Shown piece by piece: positions 31,185 to 41,625 of a DNA stretch of 64,000 bases (the stretch's first letter is position 1; every line of letters begins with the position of its first letter). Where the stretch lies: positions 1-64,000 of the forward strand of contig JAULAV010003402.1 of NCBI GenBank assembly GCA_030789695.1. The letters run 5' to 3'. The notes beneath the pieces are model-generated. The model was not told where the DNA came from, searched no databases, and saw nothing but the letters and a program-made list of their open reading frames with translations. Source of the stretch: Scilla litardierei (lineage: Eukaryota > Streptophyta > Magnoliopsida > Asparagales > Asparagaceae). The translations under genes and the position numbers were made by a program.

Positions 31185-32905
31185 TGATGTGTTCATATTT
31201 TACATCTTTTCATAGCATCATGCCATTGCATTTCATGCCATTTTCTCACCCAAATCCCGTATTTTCCTACGATATTGCAATTCTAACGTTATGTTCGAGT
31301 TTCGTAGTGTTTTATGGATTTTTACGGATTTTGGAGTGATTCGGGACCCATTTTGGATATGGACACATCTGGCATACCCATGAGCCCGCTGGCAAAGCTC
31401 TACAGGAGTTCGCCGAGTTTTGGGAGCCATGTGAGGAGTGGAGAAGATTGCCAGGAGAGGAGGAGAAGCTGCAAAGAAGCAGCTCAGGATTTACCAAGTG
31501 ACTCGACCGAGCAGAGCAGTTGCTCGGTCGAGCAGATGCAAGACGAAGAATGGAGCAGATACGTAGGCTGCTCGGACCGAGCACCCATGGTGCTTGATCG
31601 AGCAGCTCCTATCTTCGAAGCACGATCAACCTCCTACTCGAGCCGAGCAGATCTTATAGCAACCGAGTTAGTTGGCTGCTCGACCGAGCAAGGCTGACTC
31701 GGACCGAGCAGACAGAGTGGCATATTTTGAAGAAGCGCGACTCCCTGACGTACTCGATCGAGCAGGAGGGCAGCCCGATCGAGCAACCCGACCGAGCAAG
31801 CCTCTGCTCGACCAAGTCACTGACTCGATCGGCGACACTGAAGGCTATTTTTGGAATTTCTTGCGTGGCCGTCTGAAGCGTGCTTGTGAGTGAAGTGTGG
31901 ATCTGGGTTGTGCGAAAGGGAAGAGTTCATTCTATTATAGTTTTTGAATTATTTTTATAGAGAGATGAGATTAGGAAATGTTGTTAGATCTAAACCTAAT
32001 TGCTTGGAGATTATTGGATTATTTTTGGGAGTTCTATTGCGATTTGCGTTTTGGAATCTTTGGGATATCTTCGGATTGCTGTTTGCTGCTATTCTTCTTT
32101 GTCTTTGGTACGTAAGCTTTTCAATCTTTATTCGATTAATTTGCTACGATGTTTTCTCCTATAAAAATCGTATTTTTATTCGTTAAAATCGATATGAGTG
32201 AGTAGTCTCTTCTAGAATTGATGGGTTAGCCCTAAGACTTTAGGGGGAAGATGTAGATCTGGATCTCTAGGTTGAATTAGGAATAAAGGGGAGTATTTCG
32301 GTCGATCCTACCGGATCCCTAGAATAACCCGCACTGAGATCATGCCCACGGTCTGTGGAATTGATGAGCTTAAGGGGTATCCTTGGGATTTGAATAGGGA
32401 AATCAGTGGATCCAACCAAGACTCGTGACCATGCCCGGCTCATGCCTTAATGGGATCCACCGATGAAATATATTGCTACATTGACGGCTACCGCCATTGC
32501 GTCAACAAGAGCCACCGAAATACCTCGTAATTCTAACCCACGAGAGTGGTATGAATTGAGAGATTAATCCCCTAACTCTAATGCAATGTAAGGATCCGAT
32601 TCCAACATCGATCTCCGACGGTCTCAACGGTGATCCCTAAAACCCTAGTCCTTTTATTATCAAGTCCACAACAATACCACAACCAATCCTTTCAACCCGA
32701 CAGCTATCTCACTCCGAGATATAAAAAATAAGCTGAGACCTCAAATACACTGTCACCGTCCTTGTGGGATCCGACATCTTTTATACTATAATTTGACACC
32801 GTCTGCTTGCAGATAGAGCCCGGAATTGACACCTAGGAGCCATATCACGCCTAGCGATCGTGACACCGCTAGGTGGAATTTAGGTGTAGGTGTAGGTGGA
32901 ATTCA
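31185..32905 (+). repeat. 5' LTR of element E
   Basis: Starts TGATGTGTTCATATTTTACA and ends GGTGGAATTCA. It matches 41626-43345 along its length; the last bases differ (GGTGGAATTCA here, GGGTGCGTCA there). It contains a dense cluster of GCTCGACCGAGC-type palindromes at 31501-31832. Confidence 0.9.
31501..31832 (+). repeat. CTCGACCGAG palindrome cluster, 5' LTR of element E
   Basis: About a dozen copies in 330 bp of a degenerate inverted repeat of the form TGCTCG-A/G-CCGAGCA. Examples are CTCGACCGAGCAG at 31502, TGCTCGGTCGAGCAG at 31521, TGCTCGGACCGAGCAC at 31569, TGCTTGATCGAGCAG at 31591, ACTCGAGCCGAGCAG at 31636, TGCTCGACCGAGCAA at 31677 and ACTCGATCGAGCAG at 31752. The 3' LTR has the same series at 41941-42275. 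Confidence 0.85.
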
Positions 32906-32911
32906 AGTTTT

Positions 32912-32928
32912 TGGCGCCGTTGCCGGGG
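32912..32928 (+). other. Primer-binding site of element E (tRNA-Asp)
   Basis: TGGCGCCGTTGCCGGGG is a perfect complement of the plant tRNA-Asp 3' end with CCA. It is shared with copies A and B, and typical of Athila elements. Confidence 0.93.
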
Positions 32929-33067
32929 ACGACAATAGTGTATCTCAGTTTATTTTTTTATTTTGAAGAGTTTGCTAGCAATTCTTACCATCCCTTATCT
33001 TACCACCCTTTTCATTCTTTTTATTATTACTGTGCTACTAATGGTATTTTTTGAGTTATTTTGGTGC

Positions 33068-34725
33068 ATGAACACTCGCTTTGTGGCATTTAATCAAGAA
33101 CTATTATTCGACCCTGAGATCGAGAAAACGGCAAGGGATTTGAGGGCCTCCAGTAGAAATCAATCTCCCTCTGGTCAGATGGCAGACAATACCACTGCCC
33201 CACCTCGCACCGGGTCCATCAGGGACCACATGAAGCCTACTTTTGGGAATAATTCTTCTATCCTGAGACCGCAATTGGCGGCAGCTAGCTTCAAGCTGAA
33301 GACGGGGCTCATAAATTTAATGCAGCATGATCCCTTTCATGGGCATTCTTACGAGAACCCCAATCACGGGATCCAGTCATGGGATTTGGTTCAGAGATTT
33401 TATAATAGGCTGCAACCCAGCACCAAAATGATAACTGATGCTGCCGCACAAGGTGCCTTGCTGGACAAATCTCCTGAAGAAGCCATAGACCTGCTTGAGC
33501 ATATGGCGGTAAATAATCAGCAGTGGAGTGAAGAGCAAACTATTGTTACCCGGACCCCCGAGGTAAAAGCCGCCAACCACCTTGATTCTCACATCGAGAC
33601 CTTATGTAAACAGGTGGCTGGATTGAACAACGTCTGGACTCCATCCCGGCGACCACCAGCACCTCTGCTTATCATTCGACGGAGGATTATGGAGAGCAAA
33701 GTTACATTCCTATTGAGGGACACTATGATGGAGCCGACTCATCTGAGTTCATGCAATATGTCCAAGGAGAGGGGCGTAATCATTGGCAACACCCGGCCCC
33801 TAGAAATCATCCAGGGTTTTCTTACGGGAACCCAAATGAAGGGCTACAACCTCCGCAATTTCAGAGACCACCACCCCCTCCTCAACAACAACAAGGGCAG
33901 CCGCAGAATCAACAGCAGAGCGGGTTTAGGCCAGCTGGGCCATATCGACCGCCATGTTATCAGTTCAATCGCCCACCTCAGCAGGGCTATGCACCAAATA
34001 CGCCTCGATCCAATCTGGAGGCCATATTGGAAACATTTATGAGTGGACAGGCCAGGTTCAACCAGGACACGTCCGCCCAGTTCAAGAATATTAATACTTC
34101 GCTCGATGAACTGAGGGGCCAGATGTCCCAGCTACTGAAGAACCAAGGAAGGTTGCCTTCGCAACCGGAGCCGAATCCGAGGGCTCAAGCCAACGGTGTG
34201 GTCTCCGTTACCACACGAGGATGACGGGCAACTGACCCCGTTATGATTCCGGTTGTGAACAAGGAGAAAGTTATAACTGAAGAGGCCGTTATTGGTGGTG
34301 ATAAAGAAGAGGCTGCAAAAGATCCTACAAAGAATGAGGAGAAGGCAGATTCAGCCTCCACCACACCCATGGTGACGCTGTCTCCTAATGATGTCACAAG
34401 GAACAAAGTAAGCCGACCTCCCCCGCCATACCCACAGAGGTTGGCTTTGGCTAAGATGGAGAAGAAATACTCCAAATTCACGGAGCTTCTGAAGGGCATC
34501 GAGCTCAATATCCCATTCATGGATGCCATCATGGAGATTCCCATTTATGCCAAATTTTTAAAGGACCTGATCACGGGGAAGAGGAAGCACGAAGAGATAA
34601 AGCTCATGGAGGATTCTACCTCCATTACAAAGAATCATCTGCCCGGAAGCTACCGGATCCAGGAAGCTTCACTGTTCCATGCTCCATCGGAGGCATGCCC
34701 ATCAGCCGTGCACTAATTGACCTGG
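33068..34725 (+). pseudogene. Athila-type gag and start of protease in element E (broken)
   Basis: The likely start is at 33068 (MNTRFVAFNQELLFDPEIEK); an upstream in-frame ATG at 32963 adds a hydrophobic leader that I do not credit. Athila gag motifs are FKLKTGLINLMQHDPFHGHS, then YNRLQPSTKMITDAAAQGAL and SPEEAIDLLEHMAVNNQQWS. About 100 residues of the gag core are missing between the first two blocks (junction near 33370). A frameshift lies near 33640-33660; the frame at 33751-34224 carries the Gln/Pro-rich tail and the LRGQMSQLLKNQGRLPSQPE helix. A stop at 34222 is followed by 34243-34716 (PYPQRLALAKMEKKYSKFTE, NIPFMDAIMEIPIYAKFLKD) and, after a frameshift, ALIDLGCGA, the beginning of protease. 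Pol then ends abruptly. Confidence 0.85.
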
Positions 34726-35180
34726 GATGCGGAGCTCTTGGATCGTTCTCTGCATCACGAAAAATCGGAGGCCATCAGTTCCGCAAAGGAAAAGCCTAGA
34801 TTGGAAGAATACCAGATACCGCCGCACGGTATCATTGGCAAGAACGATGCACGAATCTCATGCGCACCAAACAACTATTGATGAAGCAAAGAGAGTCGAG
34901 CTTATGACTCAAAACGAGCGCTTATTGGGAGGCAACCCAATCTCTTAGATCTTGGAATTTTTTTTTCAATTTCTTATATTTACTTTATCTATTTAAGAAA
35001 ATCAAATAAAACGATATTTATTTCTCTTAAAAACACAAAATCATAAAAATTTGATGGGTTCTTCCTTTTTACAGGTTGAACATGAAGGGGCAGGCAAATC
35101 GACATTTCAAATGGAAGAAAGCTGGAGGAGAGCAGCAGATTTAAAGAGATGACTAAAGGAGAAGAGCAAAAAGGGGATAC

Positions 35181-35530
35181 AGGTTGCTCGACCGAGCAGC
35201 CACTCTGCTCGGTCGAGCAGCGCAGGCATAAGAGAAAAGCTCAAAAACATCGCTCTGTCTACACGGCCTGTGTAGCCTTTGCTCGGTTCGAGCAGACACC
35301 GACTCGACCGAGTAGCCCACTGCTCGGTCGAGTAGCGCAGGCTCGCAAAAACTTGGAAGAAATGGCGTTCTGTCTACACGGTTCGAGCAGCCTTTGCTCG
35401 GTTCGAGTAGAGATCTACTCAACCGAGTAGACCATGCTCGATCGAGCATGAGAGGGAGTGGTCTAAACTTTTTTATTGTGTGTCTGACTCGACCGAGCAG
35501 CTTTGCTGCTCGATCATGTCGATTTATCCC
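35181..35530 (+). repeat. CTCGACCGAG palindrome cluster, internal region of element E
   Basis: Copies include GCTCGACCGAGCAG, TGCTCGGTCGAGCAG, GCTCGGTTCGAGCAG, ACTCGACCGAGTAG, TGCTCGGTCGAGTAG, TACTCAACCGAGTAG and TGCTCGATCGAGCA. A smaller group lies at 35987-36110 and includes TGCTCGATCGAGCAC followed by TGCTCGACCG, mirroring the pair at 31569-31605 in the LTR. Confidence 0.85.
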
Positions 35531-35733
35531 TTTTTAAGGCCCCACTTCCAAACGAGTTGGGGTTTTAACCGAACTCGTTTTATTTTTTAACCTAAGCGAT
35601 CTTACCCTAAACTACTGCCCAAGCAAACCCCGCCTACCCTACTCGATCTACCCTCCCCCGTCGCCATTCACCCATCCACAACCCGCGTCGCCGTCTGCGC
35701 CGCCCGTACGGTCGGCCCCTCTCCCTCTCCGAT

Positions 35734-35735
<2 letters not shown>

Positions 35736-35788
<53 letters not shown>

Positions 35789-35793
35789 CCCCC
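35736..35793 (+). repeat. (TC)n microsatellite with C-run
   Basis: About 25 TC units followed by nine C. A second run of 14 C is at 35866-35879. Confidence 0.95.
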
Positions 35794-36536
35794 TTCTGCC
35801 TATTCCCCTTCCCCCTTTCTGATCGCCGACGGATGCCACCGACGCCATCGATGCCGACGGTGCTGCCCCCCCCCCCCCCACAAAAACCCCCCTTCCAATT
35901 AAAACCCCCCGACATCCACCCTCCTCCATCCTCCCCCTACCTCACCCCCTCATCTCCCAGTCTTCGCTGCCCTAGGGCTTCACCGCTGCTCGATCGAGCA
36001 CCCATGGTGCTCGACCGTGTAGCTCGTCTCCTCCCCAGTGTGCTCAGTCAGGATATCCCAATGAGCCAAGCTGCTCGTACCGAGCAGTACAGCTGCTCGG
36101 TCGAGCACTCCCAATTCAGCATTTCCCCTATTTTAACTTTCATATACTGACATTTTACTTGTTTCTATTTCAGGTACGATTTGCCTACGTCAGAGCCAAC
36201 CACCCGTAATCCTCGCTCCCGCCCCTCCACCCTGGCCAGCCACTGTGACTACCGTTGCACCACTCAGTGCTTCATATTCACAGGCTTCTGTAGGGCCTGC
36301 TACTTCCACACTTGAGTCAGTAGTCACAGTCGATCCCACTTCTACCATAGTACTTTTTTCAGATGCGCCTGTCACCACCACCTCTGATCTCCCTGCTGAC
36401 CCACCCGTTGAGCCACAACCCTCCACATTACCTGGTCCATAGCAGAGGGACCTATCACCACCCCCAGAGGGTGGTGCCCCTGCTTGATGGTGTCCCTACC
36501 CACTTTTTGTCTCCCTCATATTATATTGTGCTTATC

Positions 36537-39500
36537 TGTCACGCCCCGCTTTCTAAAACGACGGAAGCAAAACATGACAAGGCCCGCTTAGGCCGGAGCT
36601 GCGAAGCTCGGACCCAATAAGCGTCTGTGTGGTACTCCAAGACGAAGGAACAGGTACCTGCAGGTTAGTACGGAACAACAAAAGTACTAAAATAGATGCA
36701 TTCATTTTATTCAACAGATATCCAGAAAAATACGTGGAGTCTAAACAAAAGCCAACATAGCTACAAACAGCTAAAAGTAACTAATGGTGCAAGCACCCAA
36801 CCTAGACAGAAAGTAAACGGTGCTACGCACCCAACTAAACTGCAGTAAAACCTCTGAATCAGCAACGTGAAGATCTCTAGCTCTGGTCCTCCTCGGGCAC
36901 GTACTCTGGGTCTGCGTCCTCCGGCTCTACGTTCTCCGCCTCGTCAACGTACTCTGGCTCCACACCTGACGTACAACACCCAAAAGAAAGGAACTGTACG
37001 TCAGGTAAAGTCTACAAAAAGGGTCAGACTCTACTACAAGTGTACCGAACTATTAAACAACAGTTTACTGGTTGATTAGCATGCTGGGGTTATAACGGAG
37101 TGACGAAAGAAAGTAAACGTAGCGGGAAAGTAAAGCGTAACAAGCAGTAGTCGTAGCGTGTGCTACCGACTATGGGACTAACCTAAACGGGTCGTGACAA
37201 GACGTGACAAGACAAGCAAGATAGGATAGGACAAGACAAGACGAGACACGTGTGACTCGAAGGGTTCACGCCTTACAGTTCGAGGGGGATCAGACCCTCT
37301 CCCTGTGCGCATGCTCAACCCTACCCCAAACCCAAGTGCTCAAGACAAGACAATATAGGGCTACTCACTCTGCTAGGTGCGTGCCTCTATCCCCACGATC
37401 GGTAGCGTATCTCTCACTCTGCTAAGTGAGCGACGGACGCCTCGTAGGTGAAACTGTACTACTGTATAGGACCACTCATTCTGCTAGGTGAGCATCTCTA
37501 TCCTCTCGGTCTGCTGGGACACTCACTCTGCTAGGTGGGTGCCGAGCTTCCCGTAGGTGTTCCGTAACGAAGATCATCCACTCTGCTAGGTGAGCGTCTC
37601 ACTGCCCACAGGCTACATAAGACACGACGTATAAGATGTTCATGACATGGAAAGGGCAAAGTTGTTCTAGGGTGTCCACACACACGCACACGCAGATGAA
37701 ACCTATGGTAGCAGTTGTTGTTGATTCTAGGGGGTACACACACACGCACACACAAGATAACCCTACGGTGTCAAAAGTTGTTGTTGTTACGCTTAGACTT
37801 CGTCGTCAAGTCTAAGTCGTCAGGGCGTCCCGGACGCTATCATTTCACGTTCAGTTCTCTTTGTTCACAGTTTAATAGTTCTAACAGGCTAAGGCCTAGG
37901 CACGACTGAAAGAGCAAGTGAGTACACTTGCCTGTGGTGGCGAGTGCATCGTTTATCCGGAGCGTTCCGTCGAAGCGTCGCGTCGGTGATGGTCCGTCTG
38001 AAACATGATAACGGCGATGTCAGATCGCGCTTTCCGTCAGTCCTATTACTGTTTGTTTCTAAATTGGGCAGGACTACCCTATCAGTCAAAAAGTCACGTC
38101 TTTTGATGATTTGTTTGGCCTAGATCGACGTCTATCCTATGTGCATAGAAATTCAGTTCCTTCGTCGATTTGCTACGATGGACAACGTTTTAATGGTGCA
38201 GAAATTAACCTTAGTTTAAGTTGACGAATTTTAGATTTAAGTTTTCGTTTTGCTACGGTAGGGATTCTTACTACACGTTAGAGGACTAACCTTTTGACGT
38301 CGCACGTGGATCCGACGTCGGGTCTGGAAAAACAGTAGCGGATCGCGTCGCGACTCCAATTCATGGAATGTCTCGTCACTGGTTTTTAGCGTTCACGTGG
38401 TCGAACAGAAGGCGTGACTGTCTCTGCGAAGTTGGGTCAAGCCAAAAGATTCTCAACCAATTGAACCACCAATCACTAACTAAATGCTTAGCATGTAAGT
38501 TTAATTATAAGATTAATACATTATGGTATAGGAATCTGTCTCTACTCCAATATAAATAGTTATATTAAACATGCCACTTCACTGCCCATATATTAAGTTA
38601 GGGGTACAAAAATAGCCCACTGCCTAACATGCTGCACATAGACTTACCTTATATACAAGTCTGCCATTCATTATATTTATAAGCCCAATATGAAACAAGC
38701 TGGCTGGAGTATATATAGATTAAATTAACTACAAATTTATAACTGATATGGGTGCTACACTGATATTACCTCATCATACATCACATAGTTGTTAGGGGGG
38801 TATAGCTGAACACATGAAGTATGTAACCCAAGGCTATATGATGCATTCATGCCATTATAATAACTTGATGTTATATCTGATAATAATAACCTAGTGTAAA
38901 TCACAGCTCTTTATAAAATATATGAGGTGCGAACGTGCATATGACTTACAAGTTAAGGTGTACGTCGCTACCCCCTTCTATGTCGTCGGTGAGTGTTTGG
39001 GAGCTGCGCAGGAGATCGGGACGGCGGAATGCGGTTGCCTGGGCGCGGAGGAGGTAGGACGTGTGGAGACGACGGGACTGCGGGCTGCGCGACTTCGCTG
39101 GCTAGAAGGGAGGGACGGCGTCGGGGTGTCGGGTTGGCCGGAGGTTGACGACGAGATGAAGGGGGCGAAGCCGAAAGGGATAGGGGCTGATGTTGTGCCG
39201 GCGGTGGGAAGTGGCCAAGGCCTGTGCGTGTCTTCTCGCGTGAAGTAGGGGGGAAAAGACTCAGACTAGGGTTTTTAAAAATTTGAGGTAGGCGGCAGCT
39301 GTGTAATTTTTGTTAGCCCTAGGTATAGGTTAGGTTGAGTTTTATAGGGGTAGAGAGAAAAGATGGTCACGTGGGTGTGTGGAGAAACTGTTTGGATCTC
39401 AAGGATAGGTTTAAAAATAAAGGATTTGATTTTATAAAACTTGATTTGGTTTCACTCACCAATGAAGCAACCTGCAGTATTTAATTTTTAGTAATTAGGT

Positions 39501-39996
39501 TAGGAGGAGGAGTTATTAGGTTAGAATTTAAAGTATATAACAAATACTAGTTTGTTTTGTTTTAAAAAAACGTACAGAGCTCCTTAAAATCAAATTTTTA
39601 TATTAAAAAAATGTTTTATAAGCAGAATGATCAGAGCTGATTGGGCCCTCGACGTCAAAATTAAAAAGAAAAGTACCGGGGTGATCACGCCTCCGAGAGG
39701 ATCGTGGATATAGGGTCTGGTCACGCGCTAGGTTCCCGGAAACGACAAAAAATAAAAATAAATAGCCAAAACGTCGAAGTCTAACGTTGTGACGTCTCTC
39801 CAATCGGACCTGATTTGTGGGTGAACGGCCCATGAAATGACGTTCACTAAAAATCCCACTAATAACTACTCGTTTACATGATCACAACGACATATCACAT
39901 CGTATAGTACAGATCCAAGAAGATGCAAAAATAAATATGCACACGAAAAGATTCGTACGCGCGGAAAATACGAACGGTCGAAAAGCAGCCGTTACA
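36537..39996. repeat. 3.46-kb LTR-like insertion (probable solo LTR) with TTATC target duplication
   Basis: Begins TGTCACGCCCCGCTTTC and ends CAGCCGTTACA, flanked by TTATC at 36532-36536 and 39997-40001. TG...CA ends and a 5-bp duplication fit a solo LTR; the TGTCACGCCCCG start is common among plant gypsy LTRs. No coding domain is visible (the 108-codon frame at 38922-39248 has no recognisable motif). If it is an LTR it is unusually long, as in Tekay/Del-type gypsy elements. Orientation is not established: the start is consistent with the + strand. Confidence 0.75.
37364..37600 (+). repeat. Repeated CACTCTGCTAGGTGAGC motif
   Basis: Five copies at irregular spacing of about 40-60 bp: CTCACTCTGCTAGGTGCG, CTCACTCTGCTAAGTGAG, CTCATTCTGCTAGGTGAG, CTCACTCTGCTAGGTGGG and TCCACTCTGCTAGGTGAG. 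Each has CTCAC on the left and GTGAG on the right, so each can form a short hairpin. Confidence 0.88.
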
Positions 39997-40001
39997 TTAT
40001 C

Positions 40002-41625
40002 TATCTTTTGGGCACCTGGTCTTACATAGCTTGGGTGAGGACCCACCATGCATCATTTCTTGCATACACATCATCTTTTCTGCATTGCATCATCTCACGT
40101 CTTATCTTCTTCTGCACAGTTTCTATTTTTTCTACCCCCACCCACCATATCTAGCATCATCTCCCGCATATTAGCGTTTTCTCAGCAGTGAGGACACTGC
40201 TGGGTTTAGCTTGGGGGATGAGCACTGACACTTTATTTTTATTTTTCTTTTATATTTTTCTTCCTTTTTCAGCTTTTTAGTTTACTTTTCCATCCATTTT
40301 CCACCCTTTTATCTTTTTTCTCATTGTGCATCATGTTTTCTACTTTTTGCCATGCATGCATCCCTTTTCCCATTTTCTTGTTTTTCTCCGCCCTTTTTCT
40401 TTTATGCTGAGGATGTTCTGCATGATGATACTTCTCGTTGCCCTCAGTAGCTTTTCACGATGCTTATTATTTGATGACATGCTATTTAGGGTAGTTTCAG
40501 TTTTACTTTCTATATGCGTGCATATTCTTTTGCTGATCTATATGAATTGATGCCTGATATAAATTGAAAATCAAATGCATGAAATAGTATCTAGTATGCG
40601 CTATGTTGGGTAATGCACCTAGGTTCACGCTCATTAGAACACTTGGAGCATCTGCTTGTTATCTCATTCACTTCTGTTTGTATGCTTGATGTCATTGTCT
40701 TCATTACTGCGTGCTTTTCAGTATTCATCTAGATGAATGAAAATATCCATGCTAGTTATAAGTTTAGTTAGAGTATTATCTTATTGAACCGTTGTGCACC
40801 TCTTATGAGTGAACCAAGTGATCTATTATTTTCATTCTCCACATATCTCTATGATTCTCTACATATCAGTTGTTTCAACCCCTATAGCTACCCTCACCGC
40901 ATCCTACTTCCCAAAAATCCCAAAAGAAAAAATATAGCTTATTAAATAAAAAGAAAAAAAAGAAAATAAATAAATAAAATTGTTTTATTTCCTTTTATTA
41001 GAAGCTATCACAATTACTTGGGAAAAAGACAAAATTTCCATATCCTATTCCTAGATGCGACACCTCAAGCTGAGCTTGGGGGGATGAACCAACTGATCAT
41101 ATGAGTGAGTATGACATTAGAGTGGAGATGGTGCATAACGGGGAGATTAGATAATGCTTGAACTTTACGAAATATTTTAGTTTTTGGAGATTTTTCATAA
41201 TTCGAAATGAATATCTGAATAGCATGATTCATTTCCATTCTCTATTGCATGCTGGTGTGACTTTTATATTCTCCACTTGTATCTATTGATTGAAAAGTAT
41301 ATTACCAACTCTTTTTATACTAGACTCTATAGATTGCATGAGATTGATATGAGTTGATGGCATTATTTTAGAAGATCCCTATTTTTGTCTCTATTGCATG
41401 CTAGACATATGATGAGTAAAACTTGAAAATACCATTAGCATGCATTTTTACCATTCGAAGCATCGTGACATACTGCTAAGGCTTGAGATCTGATTGAACA
41501 ACCTTAGCACTCTCCATCCATCTCTATTCTCCTTTTATTTTATTTTTATTTCCTTTTGTTTATCGCCTGGCATACCTAGTATTCGTCTTCCTCGAGGACG
41601 AGTAATAGGTAAGCTTAGAGGATTA
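40002..41625 (+). other. 3' noncoding region of element E, right part
   Basis: A/T-rich with pyrimidine runs. It has no supported ORF. Two purine-rich tracts, GCTTGGGGGATGAGCA at 40209-40224 and GCTTGGGGGGATGAACC near 41075-41091, look like polypurine tracts, and CTCGAGGACGAG at 41592-41603 is a motif seen just before the 3' LTR of Athila-type elements. The LTR-adjacent tract AAGCTTAGAGG (41612-41622) is weak. Confidence 0.5.

Larger units (their letters stand above)
34726..36536 (+). other. 3' noncoding region of element E, left part
   Basis: After the truncated protease comes CGCTTATTGGGAGGCAACCCA at 34919-34939, a motif typical of the end of the polyprotein region in Athila elements. There follow 35181-35530 and 35987-36110 with the same CTCGACCGAG palindromes as the LTR, a (TC)n tract and proline-coding C-rich runs. 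Open frames here (for example 35833-36150) are low-complexity and not supported as genes. No env-like protein is recognisable. Confidence 0.5.

Noticed and set aside
31314..31697. ORF of 127 codons in the element E LTR with repeated STEQ/CSVEQ text (also 41755-42138)
   Set aside because: The repeated peptide is the translation of the GCTCGACCGAGC palindromes; frame and stops are not conserved in the internal cluster. I treat it as a DNA-level repeat.
31501..31832. CRISPR-like regular repeat array
   Set aside because: Repeats are degenerate palindromes with irregular spacing in a plant LTR; no spacers of constant length and no cas genes.
32963..33067. Hydrophobic N-terminal extension of the element E gag, possibly a signal peptide
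   Set aside because: The next in-frame Met starts the typical Athila gag beginning (MNTRFVAFNQEL); the upstream part translates the leader just after the primer-binding site.
35648..35929. Minus-strand ORF with a long Arg-Glu repeat
   Set aside because: The repeat is the translation of the (TC)n microsatellite; no protein evidence.
38922..39248. ORF of 108 codons inside the 3.46-kb insertion
   Set aside because: No motif, and composition follows the local G-rich strand. The region lies inside an LTR-like unit.
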